64,000 nucleotides of DNA from positions 62,001-126,000 of the forward strand of contig JAFTMH010000004.1 in the NCBI GenBank assembly GCA_017452445.1, read 5' to 3'. Source of the DNA: Clostridia bacterium. Lineage in GTDB: Bacteria > Bacillota > Clostridia > Christensenellales > UBA1242. Below the pieces are notes generated by a model that was not told the DNA's origin, searched no databases, and was given only the letters and a program-made list of their open reading frames with translations. The position numbers and the translations under genes were made by a program. This document shows, piece by piece, positions 24,283-33,013 of the stretch (positions are counted from its first letter, which is position 1; each line of letters opens with the position of its first letter).

Positions 24283-24714
24283 ATGTCTACGACAGAAGAG
24301 AATATTAGAAAGTTGTTTGTATTGAAAAAACTTTACAATCAAACTTTCAACAAAGATGAAAAAACCCTTGCAGGATATGTAGTTTTTGCAAAGGCATTAT
24401 ACCAAAGAGATTTCACTTCGCAACAAGAATTGTCAGACTGTTGTGGTTGCAACAAAGCCCACACAAGTCGCACCCTTCTCAAAATGCAAAAATGCGGTTA
24501 TGTCGCACTTAAAAAAGAAGAGGACGAAAAGAAGATTTCTCTTACACCTGCCGGCAGACAATTTGCGCAAAAAGCTATCAAGCAAGAAAAGGATATTTTA
24601 GACAAGTTGAGCGAAGATGTTGACTCCCAAGATTTGCAAACATTCAACAAAGTCGTAGGTCAACTTATTGACAAAGCAGAACAACTAATCAAATCTGCAA
24701 GGAGTGAAGTATGA
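24283..24714 (+). CDS. MarR family transcriptional regulator
   Basis: 143 residues with the winged helix-turn-helix plan. FTSQQELSDCCGCNKAHTSRTLLKMQKCGYVALKK spans the recognition helix and start of the wing, and EKKISLTPAGRQFAQKAI follows. Three Cys in ELSDCCGCNKA lie at the start of the recognition helix, an unusual cluster that might sense oxidants or metal. It heads an operon with an ABC efflux-type transporter (4-bp overlap) and a PH-domain protein, the usual setting of a local repressor. The SD is AAGGAG. Confidence 0.88.
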   Translation: MSTTEENIRKLFVLKKLYNQTFNKDEKTLAGYVVFAKALYQRDFTSQQELSDCCGCNKAHTSRTLLKMQKCGYVALKKEEDEKKISLTPAGRQFAQKAIKQEKDILDKLSEDVDSQDLQTFNKVVGQLIDKAEQLIKSARSEV

Positions 24715-26876
24715 AAGAATTGCAACTTACTCGAGTAAACAAACGATACAAACTCGACAACAAAATGGAGTTTCAAGCTCTTTTTGATGTAAATGTCGAA
24801 TTTGACAAAGGCGAGCTTGTTTCTATCGTTGGTGAAAGTGGAAGCGGAAAATCAACACTTATGAATTTGATTGGAGGACTTGACTCTGACTTTACCGGCA
24901 AAATTGTTGCTGGTGGCGAAGATTTAAGCAAGCTTCCAGAAAAAGATCTCGACAAATATAGAAAAAACAAAGTCGGATTTGTTTTTCAATCTTTCAATCT
25001 TATTTCTCACTTGTCAATTTTGGATAATGTCACTTTGGCACTCACCCTTTCAAATATTGGGGAGAAAGAAAAAATAGAAAAAGCGACCCAACTTCTCAAA
25101 CGAGTTGGACTTGATGGACATTTAAAAAAGAAACCGACACAACTGTCTGGTGGTCAAAAGCAAAGAGTTGCCATCGCCCGTGCGCTTATCAATGACCCAG
25201 AGATCATTATTGCAGACGAACCTACTGGCGCACTTGACAGCGAAACATCAATGCAAATCTTGCAAATTTTGAAAGAAATTGCCGACAGTGGCAAACTTGT
25301 GATTATGGTTACACACTCTGAAAAAGTGGCTGCAGTGTCTTCAAGGGTTGTAAAAATTTCTGATGGTCGCATAACTAGCGACACAATCAATCCAGATTAT
25401 CAAAAAACTCCTCAAATCGAACATCCAAACGAAGCAGTTGAAGAAAAGAAAGAAGAAGTTGCACTTTCGCAAGCAGAACCTTCTTCAAAAAAGAAAGCAA
25501 AGAAAAAGAAATCAAAAGATATTCAAAACCTTTCGCTTATGTCAGCCATTCGCCTTTCATTGCACAATATGTGGGCAAGCAAAGTTAAAAACTTTTTGAT
25601 GGCATTTGGTGTAGCAATCGGCATTGGAAGTTTGATTTTGATGCTCTGTTTCAGTTCGGGCATCACTGATTTTATCACAGACACAATGAAATCTTATTCA
25701 GACCCAACAATCGTCACAATCTCTAAAAAGGGCGAAGATGACAGCATGATGGGCATGCTCAACTACAACAACACATCTTTCAAAGCTGATGAAATTGAAA
25801 AACTTAAAAACGACATCAATTCGCACTTAGAGGAAAAAAATATTGAATATAGAATTTCAAACGACAACTTGTCGCAAGGTGTTCAACTTATGACAATGGT
25901 CACAAGTGCAAACATCATCTACAACCCAACAAACAAGGATATTGACTACTTCCTTAAAAACGAAGCAGACCAATATTACTTCAACCAAGATGGCCTTAAA
26001 GAAGCAGATATTGCATTCGAACAAATCATGTGCATCTACACAATCCCACCTTACTATTCGCCATCAAATGTTGTTGAAGGCAAATTGTCAACCAAAGATG
26101 GTGGCATTATGTTGACCAAAGGTGGTTTGGAAGTTTTTGAAGATAAAAGCATCTTTGATGCAAATGGAAAAAATCGCAAAGTTGACATCGCTTTCAATCT
26201 CAACGGAACTCAGGTGTTCTATAGCCAAGAAGTGACCGGCGTTATGGACACTTCAATTATGTCAGGCATAACAGTTATGTATGTAGATTATGAATATTTC
26301 CAACAACTCTATGCTGGCAAAAGTGGCAATGATCCCCTTGACCCAAACACTTTGTATGTAAAAACTGACAGCGAAGAAACAACAAAGATTATCAACGAAT
26401 ATCTCGCAAGCACAGGCAAATACAACGGTTCGATTGAAGATCAACTTGCAGGAATGTTTTCAAGCATGACAAATGTCATCGGCACCTCGCTTGTTGTGAT
26501 TTCATCAATCTCACTTCTTGTTTCAGCAATGATGATTTTGGTTGTTTTGTATATGAGCGTAACCGAACGCACAAAAGAAATCGGCGTGCTCAAATCAATC
26601 GGAGCAAGAAGAAAAGACATCAAACGCATCTTCACCTCAGAAAGTTTCCTTGTCGGGGTTTTGAGTGGAGTGATAGGCATTTTGTTTAGTTTGTTCTTTG
26701 CACTCGTCATCTGGATAGTGCTTAAATCAACAATTGGCCTTGCCCCTATCTCATTTAGATGGTGGTATTTTGTGGTGGCAATGCTTGTATCTGTTTGCAT
26801 CAGCATGCTTTCAGGCCTTTATCCAGCAAGCAAAGCAGCAAAACTTGACCCTGTTGAAAGTTTGCGTAGAGAATAA
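24711..26876 (+). CDS. MacB-like ABC transporter, fused ATPase and permease
   Basis: 721 residues. The ATPase domain has Walker A GESGSGKST at 41-49, signature LSGGQ at 145-149 and Walker B IIIADE at 165-170. A Lys/Glu-rich linker (about 230-270) joins it to a permease half: one helix at about 294-318, a large extracytoplasmic domain and three C-terminal helices. The FtsX-type motif TERTKEIGVLKSIGARRKDIKRIF lies between the second and third helices. This is a type VII ABC exporter, as in MacB or bacteriocin/antibiotic resistance systems. Translation is coupled to marR (ATGA overlap), so it is probably induced when MarR releases. The substrate is unknown. Confidence 0.9.
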   Translation: MKELQLTRVNKRYKLDNKMEFQALFDVNVEFDKGELVSIVGESGSGKSTLMNLIGGLDSDFTGKIVAGGEDLSKLPEKDLDKYRKNKVGFVFQSFNLISHLSILDNVTLALTLSNIGEKEKIEKATQLLKRVGLDGHLKKKPTQLSGGQKQRVAIARALINDPEIIIADEPTGALDSETSMQILQILKEIADSGKLVIMVTHSEKVAAVSSRVVKISDGRITSDTINPDYQKTPQIEHPNEAVEEKKEEVALSQAEPSSKKKAKKKKSKDIQNLSLMSAIRLSLHNMWASKVKNFLMAFGVAIGIGSLILMLCFSSGITDFITDTMKSYSDPTIVTISKKGEDDSMMGMLNYNNTSFKADEIEKLKNDINSHLEEKNIEYRISNDNLSQGVQLMTMVTSANIIYNPTNKDIDYFLKNEADQYYFNQDGLKEADIAFEQIMCIYTIPPYYSPSNVVEGKLSTKDGGIMLTKGGLEVFEDKSIFDANGKNRKVDIAFNLNGTQVFYSQEVTGVMDTSIMSGITVMYVDYEYFQQLYAGKSGNDPLDPNTLYVKTDSEETTKIINEYLASTGKYNGSIEDQLAGMFSSMTNVIGTSLVVISSISLLVSAMMILVVLYMSVTERTKEIGVLKSIGARRKDIKRIFTSESFLVGVLSGVIGILFSLFFALVIWIVLKSTIGLAPISFRWWYFVVAMLVSVCISMLSGLYPASKAAKLDPVESLRRE

Positions 26877-26892
26877 TTAAAAGGAGCATTAT

Positions 26893-27504
26893 ATGGATTA
26901 TACCGACAAATTTAAAACCGTTTTATACGAAGATGAAAAAGTGATTGCAAGTGCAAGTGCAAGCAAAAAAAGTTTTATTTTGAGGCAAATTTTAGCGCCT
27001 GCAATCATCTTCCTTGTTGCAACATTGGCATTGACAATTGTTGCAATTGTCTGCCCAAGAAGATTTGTGCCAAGCGATGGATCATTCTGGTCAAGAGATC
27101 ATTATGCTGGCATGCCATTGTGGGTGTTGTTTTTGGTTTCTGGCGTATTGTTGGCAATTTTTGGTTTGGTTTTCTTTCTCTCATATAAGTCAGCAAACAA
27201 CTATTACATCGCCTTGACCGAAAAGCGAATCATCATCAGAAGAGGTGCTTTGACAACAGACTTTTCTTATTTGGCAATTGACAAAGTTTCTGGAAACATT
27301 CACATCACCTGCAATCAATCTATTTTTGATAGAAACGAAAACAACTGCGCTTTGTATATAAGCATCGAACTTCTTCCTGTTGGACACCGTGGAATATCAA
27401 TTGCAACTCCTCCAATTGTTGATGGCTACAACTTTTCGATGGCCATTGACAAACAAGTCAAAGAAAACGCAAAGTTGCAAACAATTCAAACTATCAAAGA
27501 ATAA
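26893..27504 (+). CDS. Membrane protein with bacterial PH domain
   Basis: 203 residues. Two membrane helices (about 34-54 and 75-97) precede a beta-rich C-terminal domain beginning NNYYIALTEKRIIIRRGALTTDFSYLAIDKV, the classic start of bPH2 (YdbT-like) domains. Function is unknown; such proteins are linked to membrane stress. It is the third gene of the marR-ABC operon, 16 bp after the transporter, with a good SD (AAAGGAG) and followed by a strong terminator. It may assist or modulate the transporter, which is an inference from context. Confidence 0.8.
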   Translation: MDYTDKFKTVLYEDEKVIASASASKKSFILRQILAPAIIFLVATLALTIVAIVCPRRFVPSDGSFWSRDHYAGMPLWVLFLVSGVLLAIFGLVFFLSYKSANNYYIALTEKRIIIRRGALTTDFSYLAIDKVSGNIHITCNQSIFDRNENNCALYISIELLPVGHRGISIATPPIVDGYNFSMAIDKQVKENAKLQTIQTIKE

Positions 27505-27511
27505 TAAAACA

Positions 27512-27557
27512 AAAAGCGAAAGTGCCCTGCATTTGCAATACTTTCGCTTTTATTTTT
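27512..27557 (+). terminator. Intrinsic terminator of the marR-ABC-PH operon
   Basis: AAAAGCGAAAGT (27512-27523) pairs perfectly with ACTTTCGCTTTT (27540-27551) around a 16-base loop, followed by a T-run. Confidence 0.85.
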
Positions 27558-27588
27558 TTATAGCCACAACAAAAAGATAAACTACAAC

Positions 27589-27621
27589 AAAAAAGAAGAG
27601 GACAAACGCCTCTTCTTTTTT
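27589..27621 (-). terminator. Intrinsic terminator of rplS
   Basis: AAAAAAGAAGAGG (27589-27601) pairs with CCTCTTCTTTTTT (27609-27621) around a 7-base loop; on the minus strand it ends in a T-run, nine bases past the rplS stop. Confidence 0.85.
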
Positions 27622-27630
27622 ATGCTAAAC

Positions 27631-27981
27631 TTATTTGTTGTCTGCTGATTTAACTTTTGCAGCTTTGCCAGTGAGGTCTCTAACATAGTAGAGTTTTGCT
27701 CTTCTTGGTTTACCTTTTCTTACCACTTCAATAGAAGCGATTTTTGGTGAATGAACTGGGAATGATTTTTCAACGCCAACACCGTAAGACATTTTTCTTA
27801 CTGTGAAAGTTTCTCTAACTCCACCGTTCTTTCTGGCAATTACAACACCTTCAAAAGCTTGAATTCTTTCCTTATCGCCTTCTTTGATTCTCACATTAAC
27901 TTTAACTGTGTCACCAATAGCGAATGCAGGAACAGATTCTTTCATGCTTTCTCTTTCAAGTTGATCAATAATTGTAGCCAT
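27631..27981 (-). CDS. rplS: 50S ribosomal protein L19
   Basis: 116 residues, full length. It has [32 protein letters not shown] sequence and the conserved ends [14 protein letters not shown] and [16 protein letters not shown]19 sits at the 30S-50S interface. It is monocistronic here, with its own promoter, leader and terminator. In most Firmicutes it directly follows trmD; here rbgA and yraN lie between. The SD is AAGGAG. Confidence 0.97.
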   Translation of the reverse strand: MATIIDQLERESMKESVPAFAIGDTVKVNVRIKEGDKERIQAFEGVVIARKNGGVRETFTVRKMSYGVGVEKSFPVHSPKIASIEVVRKGKPRRAKLYYVRDLTGKAAKVKSADNK

Positions 27982-28060
27982 GACTTATCTCCTTTTTTCA
28001 GATTTTCGACAAAGTGTTCATAAAGCTTTCTTACTTTTGCCCAGCGGAGCACCCGAAGTC
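27982..28060 (-). promoter_or_regulatory. Structured 5' leader of rplS (L19 leader candidate)
   Basis: The predicted 80-nt leader holds a GC-rich block (GGGTGCTCCGCTGGGC at 28056-28041) that stands out from the AT-rich surroundings. Bacilli have an autoregulatory L19 leader, so a similar element is plausible, but no covariance can be checked here. Confidence 0.4.
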
Positions 28061-28066
28061 TTTGAC

Positions 28067-28096
28067 ATTATAACATAAGGATTATATAAAATACAA
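28067..28096 (-). promoter_or_regulatory. Sigma-A promoter of rplS
   Basis: Minus strand TTGTAT (28096-28091), 18 bp, TATAAT (28072-28067) with TGT before the -10. It gives a leader of about 80 nt. Confidence 0.7.
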
Positions 28097-28236
28097 GTAT
28101 TTTTGAAAACTTTTTTTACAAATTTTTCGACTTATGCCACATCAGGCTGCAAGACTGCCAACAAAACAGCCCAACCAACCCAAAAATGGGCAAATTTTCA
28201 AAATTTTGGCAACAAAAAAAGGACTGTCGCCCTTTA

Positions 28237-28602
28237 TCAAAAAGCATTTTCTATATGAAACACTTCTTCGTCTAAGATTTCAATCACATCAAACCTGCAA
28301 TCTGCATATCTCAAATCGTTTTCAATCAAAAACAATTCAGCAACCTTTTTAATTTTGTTTTGCTTACGCAAATTTACTGCTTCAACAGGTCTGCCATATT
28401 CCAATGTCATTCGCCTTTTTACTTCAACAAAAACAAGAAGTTTTTTCTTTTGCGCGACAATATCAATCTCGCCAACAACATTTTTGTAGTTGGTCTGCAG
28501 GATTTTGTATTTGTTTTTCTTCAAAAAATTGACAGCCAAAATTTCTCCAACTGCCCCTTCTTTTTTGTTTTTTGCTTTTGTTTTGCCAAACATAAAACCC
28601 AT
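28237..28602 (-). CDS. yraN: YraN family (UPF0102) endonuclease-like protein
   Basis: 121 residues. The core matches UPF0102: KKEGAVGEILAVNFLKKNKY, VVGEIDIVAQKKKLLVFVEVKRR, with the restriction-endonuclease-like E, D and E-x-K positions. The family's biological role is unclear. The start MGFMFGKTK at 28602 has an SD (GAGGTG) four bases upstream; the frame is open a little further. It follows rbgA by 45 bp and is the last gene of the cluster. A weak hairpin with a T-run (about 28208-28230) lies after it. The usual neighbour rnhB is missing. Confidence 0.9.
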   Translation of the reverse strand: MGFMFGKTKAKNKKEGAVGEILAVNFLKKNKYKILQTNYKNVVGEIDIVAQKKKLLVFVEVKRRMTLEYGRPVEAVNLRKQNKIKKVAELFLIENDLRYADCRFDVIEILDEEVFHIENAF

Positions 28603-28647
28603 ACAACACCTCATTTGTTTCAAAATAATAATTATTATTTTATAACT

Positions 28648-29460
28648 TTAATCAAGTGTCAACTTGCCAATACGACCTTTTCTAAAGTCATCAACAATCA
28701 TTCTTGCTGTGCGATCATAGTCAACTTCGCCACCATTTGTGACATATTTTCTCTCGACTGCAATGTCTTCAAGAGTAGTTGCACCATTATATCTGTTTGC
28801 AACAGCATCAGGATAAATTTTGTTGAGAAGTTTCAAAAGTTCAAATGACAATTCGCCAAAATCCAAAATTTCATCTCTCACACTGCCAACATAAGCCAAT
28901 TTCTTTGCAACTTCTTGGTCTGCAATGTTTGGATAAAGAGTGCCTGGCGTGTCATAAACTTCGATGCAATCGCCAACAGGAAGCCAAAGACCATGTTTTG
29001 TTACACCTGCCTTGTTTCCTGTGATTGCCTTTGCTTTTTTGCTCAGATTGTTTACCATAGTGCTTTTGCCACAGTTTGGCACGCCGACAATCATAGTTCT
29101 GATTGTCGCCTTAACACCTTTTGCTTTATATTTTTCAATTTTTGCAGAAGCAAGTTTTTTAATTTTGTTTAAAATAAGTTCTGACTTTCCTGACAAAGTG
29201 CTGTTGAAAAGGATATAATCACAATTTTCACCCTTAAATTGAGGCAAAATTCTGCTAAGTTTGCTTTCATCTGCCATGTCAATCTTGTTGAAAACATAAA
29301 GCACAGGTTTGTTTTCAGTAAGTTTGCTGAGTGAAGGATTGAGAGAAGACAACGGAATGCGTGCGTCAAGAATATAAGTGACCACATCAACTTTTTTAAG
29401 TTGTTCACTTATATCTTTAAGCGCTTTGTTCATATGTCCAGGAAACCAATTGATTTTCAT
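28648..29460 (-). CDS. rbgA: Ribosome biogenesis GTPase RbgA (YlqF)
   Basis: 270 residues, a circularly permuted GTPase. NKID precedes the P-loop GVPNCGKSTMVNNL, then a DTPGTLYPNI-type segment and the C-terminal RNA-binding ANTAR-like domain. It drives late 50S maturation with L16 incorporation. The start MKINWFPGHMNKAL at 29460 matches the family start and has an SD (AGGGG). An in-frame ATG at 29490 would add a peptide (MNNTQHIGVV) encoded by an intergenic repeat and is rejected. It follows trmD. Confidence 0.95.
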   Translation of the reverse strand: MKINWFPGHMNKALKDISEQLKKVDVVTYILDARIPLSSLNPSLSKLTENKPVLYVFNKIDMADESKLSRILPQFKGENCDYILFNSTLSGKSELILNKIKKLASAKIEKYKAKGVKATIRTMIVGVPNCGKSTMVNNLSKKAKAITGNKAGVTKHGLWLPVGDCIEVYDTPGTLYPNIADQEVAKKLAYVGSVRDEILDFGELSFELLKLLNKIYPDAVANRYNGATTLEDIAVERKYVTNGGEVDYDRTARMIVDDFRKGRIGKLTLD

Positions 29461-29470
29461 AACAACCCCT

Positions 29471-29523
29471 ATATGTTGTGTATTATTCAATGCATAACAC
29501 TAGTTATCTTGTGTGTTATTCAA
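29471..29523. repeat. Palindromic 15-bp motif, copy C (direct pair)
   Basis: TTGTGTATTATTCAA (29476-29490) and TTGTGTGTTATTCAA (29509-29523) are near-identical direct repeats, separated by 18 bp. On the minus strand the second encodes the residues LNNTQ at the TrmD C-terminus and the first would encode NNTQ upstream of rbgA. Related sites are at 14661-14740 and 19003-19057. Confidence 0.75.
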
Positions 29524-30186
29524 TTTGTCATACAAATCTTTTCTTATTTCTTTTGTGCGAAGAAGTGATTGTTCTCTTCTCCATTTGTCAACTTCTTGAT
29601 GATTGCCAGACACAAGCACATCAGGCACTTTCAAGCCCATAAATTCTTGTGGTCTGGTGTATTGAGGATATTCCAAACAACCATTTGAAAAACTTTCGCT
29701 ATCCAAACTTTCTTTTGTTATCACCCCATCAACAAATCTTGCCAAACTGTCGATAATCACCATTGAAGGGATTTCTCCCCCTGTAAGCACATAATCACCA
29801 ATTGAGATTTGTTCGATATCAAAAAGTTGAAACAACCTGTCATCAACACCTTCATAATGTCCACAAACAAAAATCAAGTGTTGAAATTGAGAAAGTTGTT
29901 GAGCCTTTTGCACATTGTAAGTCTTTCCGATTGGCGAAGGAAAGATAATCTTTGCCTTTTCATCATAAACCGATTTTATGGCATCAAACAAAGGTTGGAC
30001 AGTCATAAGCATACCTGCCCCACCTCCAAAAGGATAATCATCACATTTTTTATGCTTATCTTGCGAAAAATCCCTTATATTGATGATGTTTATCTCCAAC
30101 AAGCCACTTTCTTCTGCTCTTGCCAAAATGCTGGTTTTAAGTGGCGAAAATGCCTCTGGAAACAATGTTAAAATATCAATCTTCAT
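29500..30186 (-). CDS. trmD: tRNA (guanine-N1-)-methyltransferase
   Basis: 228 residues. The deep-trefoil-knot SPOUT core is clear: MKIDILTLFPEAF at the start, the knot segment YVLTGGEIPSMVIIDSLARFVDGV and LEYPQYTRPQEF. It methylates G37 of tRNAs with S-adenosylmethionine to prevent frameshifts. The start overlaps the rimM stop (TGATG). The last residues, KLNNTQDN, are encoded by a copy of a dispersed repeat, so the C-terminus has been replaced or extended by it. Confidence 0.97.
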   Translation of the reverse strand: MKIDILTLFPEAFSPLKTSILARAEESGLLEINIINIRDFSQDKHKKCDDYPFGGGAGMLMTVQPLFDAIKSVYDEKAKIIFPSPIGKTYNVQKAQQLSQFQHLIFVCGHYEGVDDRLFQLFDIEQISIGDYVLTGGEIPSMVIIDSLARFVDGVITKESLDSESFSNGCLEYPQYTRPQEFMGLKVPDVLVSGNHQEVDKWRREQSLLRTKEIRKDLYDKLNNTQDN

Positions 30187-30686
30187 CAGTCTTGACTTAC
30201 CTTTGCTCCGTTAAATTCTGCTCTTATAACAATCAAAGATCTGTCTGCTTGCACTTTGAAAATTGCCTTTTTGAAAGGCACTTCATAAATGTGTCCATCT
30301 TCTTTGACAATGATGATGTCATCAAACCCATAGTTGTCTACGCCCATGATTTGACCAACAAGTTCGTTGTTTTCGTCATAGAGCAAAGTGCCAACAATTT
30401 CGTCAATCAAAAAGTCATCAACTGCCAATTTGTCAAAATCTTCTCTTGAAATAAAAATCTTTTTGTTTCTATACTTTTCTGCTACATTTCTGTCTGTAAT
30501 TTCTTCAAACATAACATAAGCATAACCAAGTCTATGTGTCGCATGTTTAAATGGACTTGGTCTTTTTTCTATGTATAATTGATGTTTACCATTAAAAATC
30601 GCAGGAATATCGATTGAAGGAAGTATTTTCACTTCCCCCTTGATACCCTGCGGTTTAATGATTTTTCCTACGCAAACGAACTCCAT
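30186..30686 (-). CDS. rimM: 16S rRNA processing protein RimM
   Basis: 166 residues with both family domains. The N-terminal RimM domain begins MEFVCVGKIIKPQGIKGEVKI, and the C-terminal PRC-barrel (about 95-166) has LIDEIVGTLLYDENNELVGQI and VPFKKAIFKV. It assists 30S head assembly through S19. The start at 30686 is preferred because it has an SD (GAGGA) that overlaps the khpA stop and fits the family start. Confidence 0.95.
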   Translation of the reverse strand: MEFVCVGKIIKPQGIKGEVKILPSIDIPAIFNGKHQLYIEKRPSPFKHATHRLGYAYVMFEEITDRNVAEKYRNKKIFISREDFDKLAVDDFLIDEIVGTLLYDENNELVGQIMGVDNYGFDDIIIVKEDGHIYEVPFKKAIFKVQADRSLIVIRAEFNGAKVSQD

Positions 30687-30687
30687 A

Positions 30688-30918
30688 TTAGTCCTCAAAT
30701 TTCACAAAAACTTTTTTGCGAGTTTTTGCTCCAATTGATTTCATAACAGTTCTAATGCTTGTTGCTGTTCTACCATTCTTGCCAATAACTTTGCCAAGAT
30801 CAGCAGCTGCAACTTTAACACGATATGTGATTGAGTTATCGTCTTCCTCTTTTTCAACTGCAACGCTAGCTTCATCTTCAACGAGAGTTTTTACGAGAAA
30901 TGTCAATAATTCGTCCAT
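30688..30918 (-). CDS. khpA: KH-domain RNA-binding protein KhpA
   Basis: 76 residues, a single KH domain with the G-x-x-G loop in GKVIGKNGRTATSIRTVM. KhpA pairs with KhpB (Jag/EloR) in Firmicutes and is linked to small-RNA binding and cell elongation. It sits between rpsP and rimM, its conserved place. The SD is AGGAG. Confidence 0.94.
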   Translation of the reverse strand: MDELLTFLVKTLVEDEASVAVEKEEDDNSITYRVKVAAADLGKVIGKNGRTATSIRTVMKSIGAKTRKKVFVKFED

Positions 30919-30929
30919 AGGTTTCTCCT

Positions 30930-31184
30930 TTATTTGTTTTCGTTGATAGCACCGCTCTTAACCAAAACTGATTTTGCAGTTTCTGTAGGAAGAGCACCGT
31001 TTTTAAGCCATTGTTGAGCTTTTTCGTTGTCGATTTTGATTTCAGCTGGGTTTGTCAATGGATTGTAAGTTCCAAGAAGGTCGATATATTTTCCATCTCT
31101 TGGGCTCTTTGAATCAGCAACTACAACTCTGTAAAATGGAGCTTTCTTGTCGCCCATTCTTGTAAGTCTAATCTTAACAGCCAT
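30930..31184 (-). CDS. rpsP: 30S ribosomal protein S16
   Basis: 84 residues, a normal S16. It starts [19 protein letters not shown] and contains [16 protein letters not shown], the family hallmark. The start at 31184 is set by the SD (AAAGGAG); the frame runs on upstream without one. It follows ffh by about 100 bp, which hold two small hairpins (near CAAGG-CCTTG and GAAAG-CTTTC) that might modulate expression. Confidence 0.97.
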   Translation of the reverse strand: MAVKIRLTRMGDKKAPFYRVVVADSKSPRDGKYIDLLGTYNPLTNPAEIKIDNEKAQQWLKNGALPTETAKSVLVKSGAINENK

Positions 31185-31283
31185 GTTTATTCTCCTTTTA
31201 TAGATTTTTTGAAAGATTTTTCTTTCGTATATAATCAAGGTTGCCCTTGTTTATACCAATTTTTCGTGCCCAATTGCACGGCA

Positions 31284-32600
31284 TCAGCCAAACAAGCCTC
31301 TCATGCCACGCTTGCCTTTAAGTTGTTTCATCATTTCTTTTGATTGTTCAAACTGTTTAAGCAAAGTGTTTACTTGTTGGATTGTTGTTCCACTACCTTC
31401 GGCAATACGCTTTCTTCGGCTTGCCTTGATAATGTCTGGATTGAGTCTTTCTTCTCTTGTCATACTTTGGATAATCGCCTTGTTGACTTCAAGTTGTTTT
31501 TCGTCAATTGTGATACCCTTAAGTTTTGCTGACATGCCTGGGATCATACCCAAAAGGTCATTGATGTTTCCCATCTTCTTAAGACTTTCCATTTGAGTAA
31601 GATAATCTTCAAAAGTGAAAGAGTTTTCTCTCAATTTTTCAGTCATCTTTCTTGCTTCTTCTTCGGTTACGGCTTCTTGTGCCTTTTCAATAAGCGAAAG
31701 CACATCGCCCATACCAAGAATTCTACTTGCAATTCTGTCTGGATAGAAAGGTTCGAGATCGCCAATCTTTTCGCCAACCCCTGAAAATTTGATTGGTTTT
31801 CCAGTTATTGCCTTGATTGAAAGTGCTGCACCACCTCTTGTGTCGCCATCAAGTTTTGTAAGCACAACACCAGAGATATCGAGATCGTTGTTGAAACTTT
31901 CTGCAATTGTAACTGCATCTTGTCCTGTCATTGAGTCAACAACAAGCAAAATTTCTGTTGGTTTCACTTCTTTTTTGATGTCTTTGAGTTCGTCCATCAA
32001 TTCTTGATTGATGTGAAGTCGTCCAGCAGTGTCGATAATCACTGTGTCATAACCTTGCTTTCTTGCATGGTCAAGTGATTGTTTTGCTGTTTTGACAGGA
32101 TTTTGAGTTCCTCTTTCAAACACTTCAACATTTGCTGTTTTTCCAACAACTTGAAGTTGATTGATTGCGGCAGGTCTGTAAATGTCACAAGCAACAAGCA
32201 AAGGTTTCTTGCCACTCTTTTTCAAGTGATAAGCAAGTTTGCCACACATTGTTGTTTTTCCGGCACCTTGAAGACCACACATCATGATCACTGTTGGTGG
32301 GCATGATGAAACTCTCAATTTTTGATGATCAGACGAAATAAGTGCTGTAAGTTCGTCCTTCACGATTTTTATAACCATTTGTCCTGGTGTAAGGCTTTTC
32401 ATAACTTCTTCGCCACTAGCCTTTGCACTTACATCAGCAACAAACTTCTTTGCAACCATATAGTTTACATCGGCTTCAAGAAGTGCAATTCTTACTTCTC
32501 TCATCGCCTCTTTGATTTCGAGTTCGGTAAGTTTTCCTCTTTTAGTCAATTTTGAAAAAATATGGTTAAATTTTTCTGATAATGATGAAAATAATGCCAT
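31284..32600 (-). CDS. ffh: Signal recognition particle protein Ffh
   Basis: 438 residues in N, G and M domains. The G domain has GLQGAGKTTMCGKLA, DTAGRLH and TKLDGDTRGGAAL. The Met-rich M domain (about 300-438) has the RNA-binding helix-turn-helix with RRKRIAEGSGT and ends MKGKRGMRGLFG-like. With the 7534-7804 RNA it targets nascent membrane proteins. Its start overlaps the ylxM stop by one base. Confidence 0.97.
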   Translation of the reverse strand: MALFSSLSEKFNHIFSKLTKRGKLTELEIKEAMREVRIALLEADVNYMVAKKFVADVSAKASGEEVMKSLTPGQMVIKIVKDELTALISSDHQKLRVSSCPPTVIMMCGLQGAGKTTMCGKLAYHLKKSGKKPLLVACDIYRPAAINQLQVVGKTANVEVFERGTQNPVKTAKQSLDHARKQGYDTVIIDTAGRLHINQELMDELKDIKKEVKPTEILLVVDSMTGQDAVTIAESFNNDLDISGVVLTKLDGDTRGGAALSIKAITGKPIKFSGVGEKIGDLEPFYPDRIASRILGMGDVLSLIEKAQEAVTEEEARKMTEKLRENSFTFEDYLTQMESLKKMGNINDLLGMIPGMSAKLKGITIDEKQLEVNKAIIQSMTREERLNPDIIKASRRKRIAEGSGTTIQQVNTLLKQFEQSKEMMKQLKGKRGMRGLFG

Positions 32601-32929
32601 TATATCTTCCTTAAAATTTCTGCGACTTTTTCTTTTATTTTATCATCTGTGCAACTGTCTGCGAGTTGTTGCAATTCTTGTGCAAGAACTTGGTTTTTCT
32701 CATACAATCGCAACACTGTTTCATATTCAAGCAACTTTTCGCAAGACTTGTCGATTGCATCAAGCACGGCTTGTCTGGAAATGTTTTTTTCTTTGGCAAT
32801 TTCTGCAAGTGTCATATTATATTCAAAGTAAGAACTCACAATCTTCTGTCTATCTTGACTAAGCAATTTTCCATAAATGTCAAACAACTTGCCGTATTTA
32901 ACAAAATCTTGCAATTCAATTTTTGCCAT
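32600..32929 (-). CDS. ylxM: YlxM family helix-turn-helix protein
   Basis: 109 residues. It has the sigma-70 region 4-like helix-turn-helix: YFEYNMTLAEIAKEKNISRQAVLDAI. YlxM is always encoded before ffh and is thought to modulate SRP. The ATG at 32929 with SD GGAG is chosen over an in-frame GTG at 32935. The family's SRP role is from other Firmicutes. Confidence 0.92.
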   Translation of the reverse strand: MAKIELQDFVKYGKLFDIYGKLLSQDRQKIVSSYFEYNMTLAEIAKEKNISRQAVLDAIDKSCEKLLEYETVLRLYEKNQVLAQELQQLADSCTDDKIKEKVAEILRKI

Positions 32930-32969
32930 ACACACTCCGTTCTGTCAAGTATTTTTACTTTACAACTGC

Positions 32970-32998
32970 ATTATAGCACATACTTTTGCATATTGCAA
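32970..32998 (-). promoter_or_regulatory. Sigma-A promoter of the ylxM-ffh-rpsP operon
   Basis: Minus strand TTGCAA (32998-32993), 17 bp, TATAAT (32975-32970), with TGC before the -10. Confidence 0.7.
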
Positions 32999-33013
32999 CC
33001 TTTTTTCAAAAAT

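Noticed and set aside
25400..25530. Lys/Glu-rich stretch in the ABC transporter as a frameshift or fusion artefact
   Set aside because: The frame is continuous and both halves are intact; a charged linker between ATPase and permease is reasonable.
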